Positions 34,878 to 43,650 are shown, counted from the first letter of the stretch. The stretch is DNA of 64,000 nucleotides from Streptomyces amritsarensis (GCF_001953875.1 NZ_MQUR01000026.1:1-64000), one strand, 5' to 3'. Program-made: numbers and translations. Notes: generated from the letters alone by a model not told the origin.

Positions 34878-34913
34878 CTGTTTCTCCCTACGTCCTTCTC
34901 GCGATGTGCCGGA

Positions 34914-35093
34914 TCAGTCCCAGTTGAGGCTGCTGCGGGTGGCGGCCGGAGCGGCGGCCACCTCGGGCGCGGTCTCGGCCGACGCCGAGAAGACCGCCGC
35001 GGGCGCCGCGTCACCGGCTCCGAATGCGGCCACCCCGTAGGCGACGGCGATGAGCGCGGCAAATGCGGCGACCGTATTCCTGACACACTTCAT
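34914..35093 (-). CDS. 59-residue secreted-type peptide, candidate precursor
   Basis: A short gene with an excellent RBS (GGGGGAG, six nt before ATG 35093). The N-terminus MKCVRNTV is followed by a hydrophobic stretch (VAAFAALIAVAYGVAAFGAG), then an Ala/Pro/Glu-rich linker and a distinct polar end, RSSLNWD. It is first in the operon with ATP-grasp 2 and the aminotransferase and has its own cluster box. It may be a precursor whose C-terminus is modified or extended by the ligases, or a small secreted peptide. No homologue is known to me. Confidence 0.75.
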   Translation of the reverse strand: MKCVRNTVAAFAALIAVAYGVAAFGAGDAAPAAVFSASAETAPEVAAAPAATRSSLNWD

Positions 35094-35169
35094 GTGGAGC
35101 TCCCCCGTGTTTCACTTTCGACAACCGGCCGGATCGTTCTGTGTTCCGGCCCGATTTCCCCTTGCGTCG

Positions 35170-35238
35170 ATCCTGCACGAGAGCCGCGGCGGGCCCAAGG
35201 GATGCGGCTGGCAGCATGGGGTCTGGCACGTTGGTGTC
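35170..35238 (-). promoter_or_regulatory. Cluster box 4 and promoter of the peptide operon
   Basis: Reading leftward: GACACCAACGTGCCA, seven bases, ATGCTGCC (35238 down to 35210); then 11 bp, TTGGGC (35198-35193), 17 bp and CAGGAT (35175-35170). The leader is about 70 nt. Spacing matches box 2 exactly. The rest of 35239-35453 is GC-rich with no gene. Confidence 0.8.
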
Positions 35239-35453
35239 ACTCCTCCCCATCCCGCCACGGCCCTGCCGGGCCTGCGGCCAGCACTTTTCGGTGAGGGCCG
35301 GCCCTGCGGGCGGGCGGGATGTGTTCCGCCGGGCGGGGTGCCGGTCGCCGTGTCGGCGCGGGGGCGGGCGGTGGCGCCAGGAGGATGTTGGCCGACGCTT
35401 CCCGGGAGCCCCCGCGAGTACCGTGGGAGGGGCATCCGGGGCCGCACCGGCGG

Positions 35454-36266
35454 ATGGGGATGACAGGCGTGTCGACATCGAGTCACGAAACATTCGGCGC
35501 ACCCTGCTGGGTCAGCCTCATGGCGCGCGACGTCGGCGCCGCCCGGGACTTCTACAGCGCGGTCCTCGGCTGGCGGTTCGGCAGCGACCGGCTCGGCGAC
35601 GGCTTCGCCGTCGGCTTCAGCGACGGGATCCCGGTGGCCGGCATCGGCTCCATGCCCGCCGGTGTCACCATCCCCGTCGCCTGGACCCCGTACTTCGCCG
35701 TCGACGACGCCGACGTCACCGCGTCGCGCATCCTCGAACGCAGTGGGACCGTCGCCGTCGGCCCCCTCGCCTTCGGTACGGGACGGGCGGCGCTCGCCTC
35801 CGACCTCGACGGGGCGGTCTTCGGGATCTGGCAGGGCGACGCCATCCCCGACTGGGGCATGGGCGGCGAGGCCGCGCCGGCCTGGCTCGAACTGCGCACC
35901 CGGAACGCCTTCGACGCCGCCATCTTCTACGGCGAGGTCCTGGAATGGGCCTGTGCGCACGCCGGGTGCTGCGAGGTCGCCTACATGGAGGAGGACAACC
36001 GCATCCTGCTCCGCCACGCCGGCCGTACGGTGGCCCGCCTGCACGGCGGGACGCTCGCGCAGGCACCCGACCCGAACGTGCGGCCGCGCTGGCAGGTCCA
36101 CTTCCGGGTCCCCGACCTGGAGACCGCGGTGAAGGCCGCGACCGATCTGGGCGGCAGCACCGTCTCGGTGGCGGACTCGGGGGCCGGCCCCCACGAGGTC
36201 ACCCTGCGCGATCCGGAGGGCGCGCTGTTCGGCATCGTCGGGCCCGCCGACTCCGTCCCCTTCTGA
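35454..36266 (+). CDS. VOC (glyoxalase/bleomycin-resistance) double-domain protein
   Basis: About 270 residues with two VOC repeats, the first from WVSLMARDVGAARDFYSAVLGW, the second from AWLELRTRNAFDAAIFYGEVLEW and ending in VPDLETAVKAATDLGG...DPEGALFGIV. VOC proteins isomerise, open rings or bind drugs. Its place at the edge of the cluster, divergent from the peptide operon, allows a resistance or tailoring role, but Streptomyces has many unrelated copies. ATGs at 35454 and 35460 and GTG at 35469 are all possible starts. Confidence 0.8.
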   Translation: MGMTGVSTSSHETFGAPCWVSLMARDVGAARDFYSAVLGWRFGSDRLGDGFAVGFSDGIPVAGIGSMPAGVTIPVAWTPYFAVDDADVTASRILERSGTVAVGPLAFGTGRAALASDLDGAVFGIWQGDAIPDWGMGGEAAPAWLELRTRNAFDAAIFYGEVLEWACAHAGCCEVAYMEEDNRILLRHAGRTVARLHGGTLAQAPDPNVRPRWQVHFRVPDLETAVKAATDLGGSTVSVADSGAGPHEVTLRDPEGALFGIVGPADSVPF

Positions 36267-36500
36267 GCCCGCTCCGATCCCCACCGATCCCCCGGTCCCA
36301 CCGGTCTCCCGGACCCCACCGGTCCCCCCGATCCCCCGGTCCGGGCCCGCGTGCGCGGTCGCCGACGCGTAGCCCGTGTCCGGGGCCGCGTCACCTGGAG
36401 GGCCCAGCTGAACAGGCGCGTCCCGCGGGGGTCTGGGTGCAATGGCAGGGCGCGGCCGTCCGCCGCGCCCCGCCGTTGCCCAGCCGTCCCCGGGAGTGCC

Positions 36501-37823
36501 ATGAGCGAGCCGTCCCCGTCACCCGGCGACCCGCCCGGCGCGGCGCCGCCTTCCCGGCCGGCCGCCGCCCCCGGCGGCGGATCACGTGGGGGGAGGATCG
36601 CGAAGAGCACCCTCTCGGCGGTACTGATCACGCTGACGTGCATCTTCGTGCCGGTCTCCCTGCTCACCGTCTGGGTGCACGACATCGTGCTGGACACGGA
36701 CCGGTACGTCTCCACGGTCGAGCCGCTCGCCTCGAACCCGGCGATCGAGCAGGCGGCCGTCCACCGCATCACGCAGGCCGCCGATGTGAAGGTGGACGGC
36801 TCCCAGGTCACGGCCGACCTGGCGAAGTGGCTGGAGTCCCAGGGCCTGCCGCCGCGCGTGGGCGCGGCGGTCAAGGCGCTGGGCCCGCAGCTGGACTCGG
36901 CCGCCGACCAGGTCGTCTCCAAGGTGGCGACCCGGTTCGTGGAGAGCGACCGGTTCGAGAACGTGTGGACCGTGGCCAACCGCGCCGCCCACAACGCCGT
37001 GGTGCACGCGCTCACCGGCGAGGGCCGCGGTGCGGTCGGGGTCGACGGCGGCACCGTCACCCTCGATGTCGGCGAGGCCGTCGACCGGGTCAAGGAAGAG
37101 CTCGTGGCCGCCGGGGTCTCCCCGGCGGAGAAGATCCCCGAGGTCGACAAGCAGATGGTGCTGTTCCAGAACGACAAGCTGGGGCAGATCAGGGGCGCGG
37201 TGCGCCTGCTCGACGTCCTCGGCAACTGGCTGCCGGTCCTCACGGTCATCCTGGGCGCGGCCGGCGTGCTGCTCGCCCGGCGCCGGCGCCGGGCCCTGGT
37301 GACCACCGCCCTGTGCGCCGCGTTCGCCTGCCTGTTGGTCGCCATCGCCCTGGTGGTGGGCCGCCGCTACTACCTCGACCACCTTCCCGAGGAGGTCCAG
37401 TCCCCGGAGGCGGCGGCGGCCGTCTTCGACACCCTGGTGCGCTTCCTGCGGGTCAGTCTGCGGACGGCGATGGTCCTCGGGGTCGTCGTGGCGCTCGGCG
37501 CGTACCTGTCCGGTGCCGGCCGCCTGCCGCGCGGTGTGCGCGGCAGGGCCGACCGTACGGCCGACTCCGCGGCGCGCTGGGGCGCCGGGCACGGGGTGCA
37601 CACCGGCGGCACCGGCCGGTGGGTGGAGGCCCACCGCCACGCGCTCACGGTGGGCGCGCTCCTGGTCGTCGCGCTCGTGTTCGCGCTGTGGAACCACCCG
37701 ACGGTGCTGACGGTGCTGCTGCTGGTGCTGATCCTGCTCGCGGTGCTCGCCGTCCTGGCCCTGCTGGCGGCCGGCGGCCGCCTCGCCGACGGGCCGGACG
37801 ACCGGCCGGAGCAGCGCGAATGA
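36501..37823 (+). CDS. Integral membrane protein (paralogue of 51396-52223)
   Basis: A 440-residue protein: a Pro-rich cytoplasmic start, one membrane helix (STLSAVLITLTCIFVPVSLL), a roughly 200-residue extracellular domain (DRYVSTVEPLASNPAIEQAA ... WTVANRAAHNAVVHAL) and then several membrane helices at the end. The same domain order occurs in the shorter protein at 51396. Function unknown. The 230 bp before it contain a degenerate CCACCGATCCCCCGGTC-type repeat (36275-36345). Confidence 0.85.
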   Translation: MSEPSPSPGDPPGAAPPSRPAAAPGGGSRGGRIAKSTLSAVLITLTCIFVPVSLLTVWVHDIVLDTDRYVSTVEPLASNPAIEQAAVHRITQAADVKVDGSQVTADLAKWLESQGLPPRVGAAVKALGPQLDSAADQVVSKVATRFVESDRFENVWTVANRAAHNAVVHALTGEGRGAVGVDGGTVTLDVGEAVDRVKEELVAAGVSPAEKIPEVDKQMVLFQNDKLGQIRGAVRLLDVLGNWLPVLTVILGAAGVLLARRRRRALVTTALCAAFACLLVAIALVVGRRYYLDHLPEEVQSPEAAAAVFDTLVRFLRVSLRTAMVLGVVVALGAYLSGAGRLPRGVRGRADRTADSAARWGAGHGVHTGGTGRWVEAHRHALTVGALLVVALVFALWNHPTVLTVLLLVLILLAVLAVLALLAAGGRLADGPDDRPEQRE

Positions 37824-37825
37824 GC

Positions 37826-37863
37826 CCGGTGGGCCCCGCCCCGGGCGGGGCGGGGCCCACCGG
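37826..37863. terminator. Bidirectional terminator
   Basis: A 17-bp perfect stem, CCGGTGGGCCCCGCCCC with its complement and a GGGC loop, between convergent genes. Confidence 0.85.
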
Positions 37864-37874
37864 ACCGGTCCGGC

Positions 37875-38267
37875 TCAGGCCAGGATCCTGGCTTTGGCCC
37901 GGTCGAACTCCTCCTGGCTGATGTCGCCCTTGTCCTTGAGCGCGGAGAGCTTGGTCAGCTCGTCGGCGCTGCCGCCGCCACCGCTGCCGGCCGCCTGTCG
38001 GACGTACGAGCGGAAGGCCGCCTCGTTCTCCTTGACCTGCTGCGCATCGCGCTCGTGCATGCTGCGGCCGCGCGCGACGACGTAGACGAACACACCGATG
38101 AAGGGGACCAGCAGCACGAGGATGAGCCATCCCGCCTTCCCCCAGCCGTGCAGGCTGTGGTCACGGAAGATGTCCGTGATGATTTTGAAGAGCAGGAAGA
38201 ACCACATGACCCACAGGAAGAACCACAGCATCGTCCAGAAGAGGTTGAGCAGGGGATAGTCGTCCAT
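37875..38267 (-). CDS. SHOCT-domain membrane protein
   Basis: A 130-residue protein: two membrane helices (LFWTMLWFFLWVMWFFLLF and WLILVLLVPFIGVFVYVV, the PLDc_N-type pair) and a C-terminal SHOCT motif (LTKLSALKDKGDISQEEFDRAKARIL). SHOCT ends mediate oligomerisation. Role unknown. Confidence 0.88.
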   Translation of the reverse strand: MDDYPLLNLFWTMLWFFLWVMWFFLLFKIITDIFRDHSLHGWGKAGWLILVLLVPFIGVFVYVVARGRSMHERDAQQVKENEAAFRSYVRQAAGSGGGGSADELTKLSALKDKGDISQEEFDRAKARILA

Positions 38268-38445
38268 ACCCGACTCCGATCATGCACGTGGTACTTCATT
38301 GATACAGGCGGGTCGGCTGCTCCGCATGCGGAGCAGATGCGGCATCTTTTGCACCCGTACGCGGGACGGCGCGACCATGAAGGCGTGAGATCGCCTCCCT
38401 CCGTTCGCGGGGAAGGCACGTTCCAGCGACGCCGGGGAACAGCCC

Positions 38446-39129
38446 ATGGTGCTCGACCTGTTCGTCATCGGGTTGATGATCGCGCTCAATCCGCTGCCCA
38501 TCATGGCCTTCGTGCTGGTGGTGTCCGCGCCCGGAGGCGTGTGGAAGGGGCTCGCCTTCATCCTCGCCTGGCTGGGCTGCCTCGTCGTCGTGATCGCCCT
38601 CGTCCTGCTCGTCACCGGGGGCCAGCCCCCGCCGCCGCGTTCCCCGCCGTCCACCGCCGGGCTCGCGGTCAGACTGGTCATCGGCATCGGGCTGGTGGCG
38701 TACGCCGAGCACCGGCGCCGGCGGCGCCCCGCGGCGGACGCCGCCCGCACGTCCGGAGAATCCCCGTCCGGCTCCGCCGAGGAGCCGAGCGCGCTCACCC
38801 GGATGGACCGGACGTCCGCGTGGTCCGCGGCCGGGCTCGGGGTGCTCCTCCAGCCGTGGGGCATGGTCGCCGCGGCCGCCGCCACGGTGCTCCAGGCCGA
38901 CCTCTCCCACGGCGCCACCTATCTGGCCCTGATCGGCTTCTGCCTGCTGGCCACCTCCACCCTGCTGGCGATGGAGCTGTACATGGTGTTCGCCCAGGAG
39001 CGGGCCGCACGGGCGCTCACGGGCATGCGGGCGTGGCTGTCGGACCACAAGGACCCGGCGATCGTCCTCGGCTGCCTCGTCCTCGGCGTGTGGCTGGCGG
39101 CCAGGAGCCTGTACGAGCTCACCCGCTGA
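38446..39129 (+). CDS. GAP-family (Sap-like) membrane transporter
   Basis: A 227-residue six-helix protein like the GAP/LysE-superfamily members. MIALNPLPIMAFVLVVSAPGG near the start is the typical NP-containing helix and LQPWGMVAAAAATVLQA its repeat. Mycobacterial relatives move glycolipids or peptides. Substrate unknown. Confidence 0.75.
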   Translation: MVLDLFVIGLMIALNPLPIMAFVLVVSAPGGVWKGLAFILAWLGCLVVVIALVLLVTGGQPPPPRSPPSTAGLAVRLVIGIGLVAYAEHRRRRRPAADAARTSGESPSGSAEEPSALTRMDRTSAWSAAGLGVLLQPWGMVAAAAATVLQADLSHGATYLALIGFCLLATSTLLAMELYMVFAQERAARALTGMRAWLSDHKDPAIVLGCLVLGVWLAARSLYELTR

Positions 39130-39195
39130 CGGCGGGAGCGCGGTACGTCCGCCGCTCCGGTCGCCGGATGCGGCGGCTGCCGTTCTCCTGAAGGC

Positions 39196-39759
39196 ATGGA
39201 ACGCAACGCCGCCCGTCGCCGCCGACGCGTCCTGCTGGGCCACTGCCTGCGTGCGGCGGGCTCGGTGGTCCTGCTCACGGCGCTGTACTACCTGGCGCCC
39301 CTGGAGGGCGGCTTCGGCATCCTGACGGTCCTCACGCTCGTGCTGGGGCTGCTCGCCTTCAGCGTGCTGACAGCCTGGCAGGTCCACGCCATCACCCGGG
39401 CGGAGTATCCGAGACTGAGCGCCCTGGAGGCCATGGCCACCGCCGTACCGCTCTTCCTGGTGGTCTTCTCCGCCACGTACTTCATGCTCTCCGAGAGCCT
39501 CCCGGCGACCTTCACCGAGCCCCTGGACCGCACGGACGCCCTCTACTTCACGGTCACGGTCTTCGCGACCGTCGGCTTCGGCGACATCACCGCGACCACC
39601 GGGACCGGCCGCGTGCTGGTCACCGTGCAGATGATCGCCGACCTGATCGTGGTGGGCGTGATCGCCAAGGCCCTCTTCGGCGCGATGAAGATCGGGATGC
39701 GCAGGCGGGGCGGCGAGCGACGCGGGGGACCCCCGTTCGTGGACGACGAGGAACCCTGA
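39196..39759 (+). CDS. Two-pore-helix potassium channel
   Basis: A 187-residue Ion_trans_2 protein with selectivity filter TVGFGD (125-130) between two final helices. The first two helices (25-65) are extra, giving a four-helix subunit. Would form a tetrameric K+ channel without a cytoplasmic gating domain. 66 bp after the GAP-family gene. Confidence 0.9.
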   Translation: MERNAARRRRRVLLGHCLRAAGSVVLLTALYYLAPLEGGFGILTVLTLVLGLLAFSVLTAWQVHAITRAEYPRLSALEAMATAVPLFLVVFSATYFMLSESLPATFTEPLDRTDALYFTVTVFATVGFGDITATTGTGRVLVTVQMIADLIVVGVIAKALFGAMKIGMRRRGGERRGGPPFVDDEEP

Positions 39760-39802
39760 GCCCTCAGCCCCGCGGGCCCGCCCGCGGGCCCGCGCTGCAT
39801 GC

Positions 39803-39836
39803 GAAGACCCCGCCCGGCGAACCGGACGGGGTCTTC
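39803..39836. terminator. Bidirectional terminator
   Basis: GAAGACCCCGCCCGG (39803-39817) pairs with 39822-39836 with one mismatch. It lies between the convergent channel and lipoprotein genes. Confidence 0.85.
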
Positions 39837-39868
39837 TGCACGATGCCGAGGAGCCGGTCACCCGGTGG

Positions 39869-40294
39869 TCAGCACTTCAGACCGGAGGAGGCGGCCGTCG
39901 CGGCCTGGTCCAGCGACTGGATCTGGGGCTGCAGCTGGGTGAGCGCGTCCTTGCCGGTCGTGTCGCCCGGCAGGTCCTCGTAGCCCTTCTTCAGGTTCTC
40001 GGCGGCGGACTGGACCGCCTCGCGCTCCGCGTCCCTCATCTTGCTCGCGTTCTCCTTGACGTCCTCCCAGTCCTGCTGGACGGCGTCGTAGGCATCCTTG
40101 ATCTCGTCCTTGGTCGCGACGGCGGGGTTCAGGGCCTTCAGCTTGGCGTTGTCGGCCTTGAGGGCGTTCAGGTCGGTGCACAGGTCGGCCGCGGCCTCGG
40201 TGGCCTCCTCGGCGGGGGAACTGTCGTCGGAACACGCGCTGAGGCCGAACACCGCGCTCAGGCAGAGCACACCGACCACCGGGAAACGCTTCAT
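39869..40294 (-). CDS. Small coiled-coil lipoprotein
   Basis: A 141-residue protein with lipobox LSAC near residue 21 and a long helical mature part (DLNALKADNAKLKALNPAV ... AVQSAAENLKKGYEDL). Exposed outside the membrane. Function unknown. ATG 40294 gives MKRFPVVGVLCLSAVFGLSAC. Confidence 0.85.
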   Translation of the reverse strand: MKRFPVVGVLCLSAVFGLSACSDDSSPAEEATEAAADLCTDLNALKADNAKLKALNPAVATKDEIKDAYDAVQQDWEDVKENASKMRDAEREAVQSAAENLKKGYEDLPGDTTGKDALTQLQPQIQSLDQAATAASSGLKC

Positions 40295-40393
40295 GGAGGG
40301 GCCTTCCTCGATCAGGCAAAAACCAGGCGTACGGGACCTTCCGGTACTACGACAAACTATGCACAACCGGACACGGCCCGCATCCGCACCGCC

Positions 40394-41770
40394 TCAGGCG
40401 GCGGGCTGGATGTTCTGGTTCAGGTGGAAGAGGTTGCCCGGGTCGTACGTCCGCTTCACCTCGGCCAGACGGTCGTAGTTCCCCTTGTAGTTGGCCCTGA
40501 TCCGGCTCTGGTCGTCCTCGGCCATGAAGTTGATGTAGCCGCCCTCCTCCGAGTGCGGGGCGGTGGCCTCGTAGTAGTCGCGCACCCAGGCGGTGTTCGC
40601 CTCGTTGTCCGCGGGGTCCGGCCACATGCCGGCGATGACGGTGGCGAAGGAGGCGTCGCGGTAGGCGAAGGCCGTCTCGTCCGCCCCCACGCGGTGGCAG
40701 GCACCGTTGATCGGGTAGATGTGGACCGTGGAGTTCACGGCGGGCAGCTTCGGACCGTGCACCAGGTGCGCCTCGATCGCGGCGTCGCTGAGCTCGGTCA
40801 CGAAGTTGGCCTTCCAGTAGTGCTGGAGACCGGGCGGCACGAGGGCGTCGAAGGCGCTGTTGAGCGCCGGGTACGGCATCGGGCCGACGTGCTCCGCGAC
40901 CACCGGGGCGAAGTCGTGGAAGGCCCGCAGGGCCTTCTCACCCTCGTCGAGCGGCCCGGCCCAGCACCCCACGATCAGGGCGAAGGGATCCCCGTGCCGG
41001 TCCTCCGGGATGAACGGCAGCCGCGGGGCGAGCTGGAAGGCGGGGAAGCCGCCGAGCTGCTCCGGGGCGTCGGCGATGTACTCGGCGAACGACCGCAGGA
41101 CGGTCGCCGCGTCGTCCAGCTCGAAGAGCATCGGTCCGCCGTAGATGTCCTTGACCGGGCTGAGCCGGTACTCGAACGAGGTCACCGCGCCGAAGTTCCC
41201 GCTGCCGCCGCGCAGCGCCCAGAAGAGGTCGGGATTCTCCTCCTCGCTCGCCACGACGACCCGGCCGTCCGCCGTCACCACATCGGCCGAGATCAGGTTG
41301 TCGCAGCTCAGACCCAGCCCGCGGCACAGGTAGCCGATGCCGCCGCCGAGGGTGAGCCCGCCGATGCCGGTGGTGGAGATGATCCCGCCGGTGGTGGCCA
41401 GCCCGTAGGCGTGGGTCGCCGCGTTGAAGTCGCCCCAGGTGGCGCCGCCCTCCGCGCGCGCCGTGCGGCGCGCGGCGTCGACGCGGACCCCGCGCATCGC
41501 GGACAGGTCGGCGACCACGCCGTCGTCGCAGGTGCCGAAGCCCGGCACGCTGTGGCCGCCGCCGCGGACCGCGAGGTCCAGCCCGTTCTCCCGTGCGAAG
41601 TCGACCACGGCCATGACGTCGCCGGCGTTGGCACACCGCACGACGGCGGCCGGCCGCCGGTCGATCATGGCGTTGTTGACCGCGCGGGCCTCCTCGTAGG
41701 CGTCGTCGCCGGGGGTGACCACCGCCCCGCGTACGCGTTCCCGCAGCTGGTCGATCGAGAGCTTGCCCAT
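40394..41770 (-). CDS. Berberine-bridge-type FAD-linked oxidase
   Basis: A 458-residue VAO/PCMH-fold flavoenzyme. His73 in GGGHSVPGFG is the 8alpha-histidyl FAD attachment; the second (cysteinyl) attachment is missing because GHC is replaced by GLT in GIGGLTLGGGIGYL, so the flavin is singly linked. The C-terminal BBE domain ends YDPGNLFHLNQNI. Oxidises an alcohol or related substrate using oxygen. ATG 41770 lies 8 nt from AGGAG. Confidence 0.92.
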   Translation of the reverse strand: MGKLSIDQLRERVRGAVVTPGDDAYEEARAVNNAMIDRRPAAVVRCANAGDVMAVVDFARENGLDLAVRGGGHSVPGFGTCDDGVVADLSAMRGVRVDAARRTARAEGGATWGDFNAATHAYGLATTGGIISTTGIGGLTLGGGIGYLCRGLGLSCDNLISADVVTADGRVVVASEEENPDLFWALRGGSGNFGAVTSFEYRLSPVKDIYGGPMLFELDDAATVLRSFAEYIADAPEQLGGFPAFQLAPRLPFIPEDRHGDPFALIVGCWAGPLDEGEKALRAFHDFAPVVAEHVGPMPYPALNSAFDALVPPGLQHYWKANFVTELSDAAIEAHLVHGPKLPAVNSTVHIYPINGACHRVGADETAFAYRDASFATVIAGMWPDPADNEANTAWVRDYYEATAPHSEEGGYINFMAEDDQSRIRANYKGNYDRLAEVKRTYDPGNLFHLNQNIQPAA

Positions 41771-41839
41771 GACCATCGCTCCTCGTCCCTCGTACCTCTC
41801 TCCCACGCCGCGCCGGGACGCGTGCGCCGGAGGCTGCCG

Positions 41840-42139
41840 CTACGGCCCCAGATGGCTGAAGCCCACCTCGAAGTGCTCGACCCCGACGACCTGCTGGCCC
41901 TCCCGGCGCGCGGTCTCCTCGCGGATCCGGTGGGCGAGCTCCTCGCTGTCCCGCATGCTCTGCTCGTCCTCCCACAGGGTGAGCGACTTGGCCTCCCCGG
42001 TGGCCCGGTCGACCAGGTAGTAGACGCCCAGGAAGCCGGGGGCGTCCTTCACCTGCCGGACGATCTCCTCCGAATGCGCGCCCACGTCCCCTTCCGCGGG
42101 GACGGGTGATCCCTGGTAGGTGCTCAGCCTCGCGAACAT
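41840..42139 (-). CDS. Dimeric alpha/beta-barrel (ABM-like) protein
   Basis: A 99-residue protein MFARLSTYQGSP... with a single ferredoxin-like barrel: PGFLGVYYLVDRATGEAKSLTLWEDEQSM is typical of antibiotic-monooxygenase/EthD-like folds. It lies upstream of the FAD oxidase on the same strand. Enzyme activity is uncertain. Confidence 0.75.
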   Translation of the reverse strand: MFARLSTYQGSPVPAEGDVGAHSEEIVRQVKDAPGFLGVYYLVDRATGEAKSLTLWEDEQSMRDSEELAHRIREETARREGQQVVGVEHFEVGFSHLGP

Positions 42140-42295
42140 CTGCGGCGGTCCTTCCTGGCCCGGCCGCCGTCGGGGGACAGGCGGCTCCAGGACCAGCGTG
42201 CTCCGGCAGACCGCGCCCCGCATGCCGGAGCGGCGCGACAATGGTGGCGACAGGACGCGTCTGCCGGTGCCGTTGCGGAGAGGCGGGACGACGAG

Positions 42296-43036
42296 GTGAC
42301 GTACATAGCTGTGACCGCCCTGAGCCATGTCGGGCTGGTCCGCGAGCACAACGAGGACAGCCTCGTCATCGGGCCGTGGACCCTGTGCGGGACCGTGACC
42401 CAGAACCCCCAGACGCTGGTGTTCCCCTTCGGCAGACCGCTCGTCGTCGCGGTCGCCGACGGGCTCGGCGGGCAGCCGGCCGGGGAGGTGGCCAGCGAGC
42501 TCGTGGTGCGCCAGCTCTCCTCGCTGGGCCCCTCACTGGACTGCGCGCAGGCCGTCGACGACGCGCTGAACCTCTGCAACGACGCGGTGTACTCGGCCGC
42601 CGACGGCCGTCCGGACCTGACCGCGATGGGGACCACGGTCGCGGGCGCCCTCGTCCTGGCCGAGTCACTGCTGTCCTTCAACGTCGGCGACAGCAAGGTG
42701 TTCCACGCGGCGCGCGACGGGCTGCACCAGGTGAGCGTGGACGACAGCCCGCCCCCGGTGCCCGGGCACCGCACCACCTCCGCCGTCACGCAGGTCCTCG
42801 GCGGCAGCCGCGGCCACACCGCGATCACCCCGCACATCGAGGCCTTCGCGCTGGCGGAGGGCGACCGCTACCTGGTGTGCAGCGACGGGCTGACCGACCC
42901 GGTGCCGGACGACGCCATCGAGGAGCTGCTGCGGGTGCACGACGACGGCCGGGCGGCCTTCGAACTGTGGAAGGCCGCGATCGACGCGGGAGGACCCGAC
43001 AACATCACCCTCGCGCTGCTGCGCATCGGCGCCTGA
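42296..43036 (+). CDS. PP2C-type protein phosphatase
   Basis: A 246-residue Ser/Thr phosphatase of the bacterial PP2C group. Metal-binding acidic residues occur in REHNEDSL, VADGLGG, CSDGLTD and GGPDNIT. Soluble, without extra domains. Start is GTG 42296 after GAGGCGGGACGACGAG. Substrate proteins unknown; eukaryotic-type kinases are usual partners. Confidence 0.9.
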   Translation: MTYIAVTALSHVGLVREHNEDSLVIGPWTLCGTVTQNPQTLVFPFGRPLVVAVADGLGGQPAGEVASELVVRQLSSLGPSLDCAQAVDDALNLCNDAVYSAADGRPDLTAMGTTVAGALVLAESLLSFNVGDSKVFHAARDGLHQVSVDDSPPPVPGHRTTSAVTQVLGGSRGHTAITPHIEAFALAEGDRYLVCSDGLTDPVPDDAIEELLRVHDDGRAAFELWKAAIDAGGPDNITLALLRIGA

Positions 43037-43342
43037 CCACATGACCGCACGACCTCATGACCGTATTACCGTATTACCGTTCATTGGATTTCTGGACCGG
43101 ATATCCGGCGCGCGCAACGCCGGAATTATCGGCCTGGAAAGTCTTTACCGGTTCTCCGGTTATCACTGTGCTACGGTGGCGCCAGTTGCGGTTGTGGTCC
43201 CCAAAAGCTTACAAGTGCTCTCACCTGATTTTTGCGGTGGGCGCACTTTTCATTTCCGGTTCGATTTCCGGTCGGGGCAATCATCTCGGCGACGCCGGGT
43301 CCGCACAGTGCGGCCCGGGCACTGCCCCAAAGGAGAACTTGC
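43037..43342 (+). promoter_or_regulatory. AT-richer leader of cspA
   Basis: A 306-bp gap with markedly lower GC than its surroundings and no gene. A plausible promoter is TTACCG...TACGGT near 43150-43180. A long structured 5' leader is characteristic of cold-shock genes, whose leaders sense temperature. CATGACCG and TATTACCG repeats occur at 43037-43080. Confidence 0.5.
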
Positions 43343-43546
43343 ATGGCATCCGGCACCGTGAAGTGGTTCAACGCGGAAAAGGGTTTCGGTTTCATCGAGC
43401 AGGAGGGTGGCGGCGCGGACGTCTTCGCCCACTACTCCAACATCGCCACTTCCGGCTTCCGTGAGCTCCAGGAAGGCCAGAAGGTCACCTTCGACGTCAC
43501 GCAGGGCCAGAAGGGCCCGCAGGCCGAGAACATCGTTCCCGCCTGA
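43343..43546 (+). CDS. cspA: Cold-shock protein
   Basis: A 67-residue OB-fold RNA/DNA chaperone: RNP1 KGFGFI and RNP2 DVFAHYS are intact, and length is standard. AGGAGA lies before ATG 43343. Confidence 0.97.
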   Translation: MASGTVKWFNAEKGFGFIEQEGGGADVFAHYSNIATSGFRELQEGQKVTFDVTQGQKGPQAENIVPA

Positions 43547-43610
43547 GACCGCACTGACGCCGGCGCCTGTACCTGCACCGGCGTCGGCACCGCCGCGGAG
43601 GCGGACGAAC

Positions 43611-43650
43611 GGGCCCGCGGCCCGCACCTGTGCGTGCGGGCCGCGGGCCC
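43611..43650 (+). terminator. cspA terminator
   Basis: A 17-bp perfect stem (43611-43627 with 43634-43650), loop CTGTGC, about 65 nt after the stop. Confidence 0.85.
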
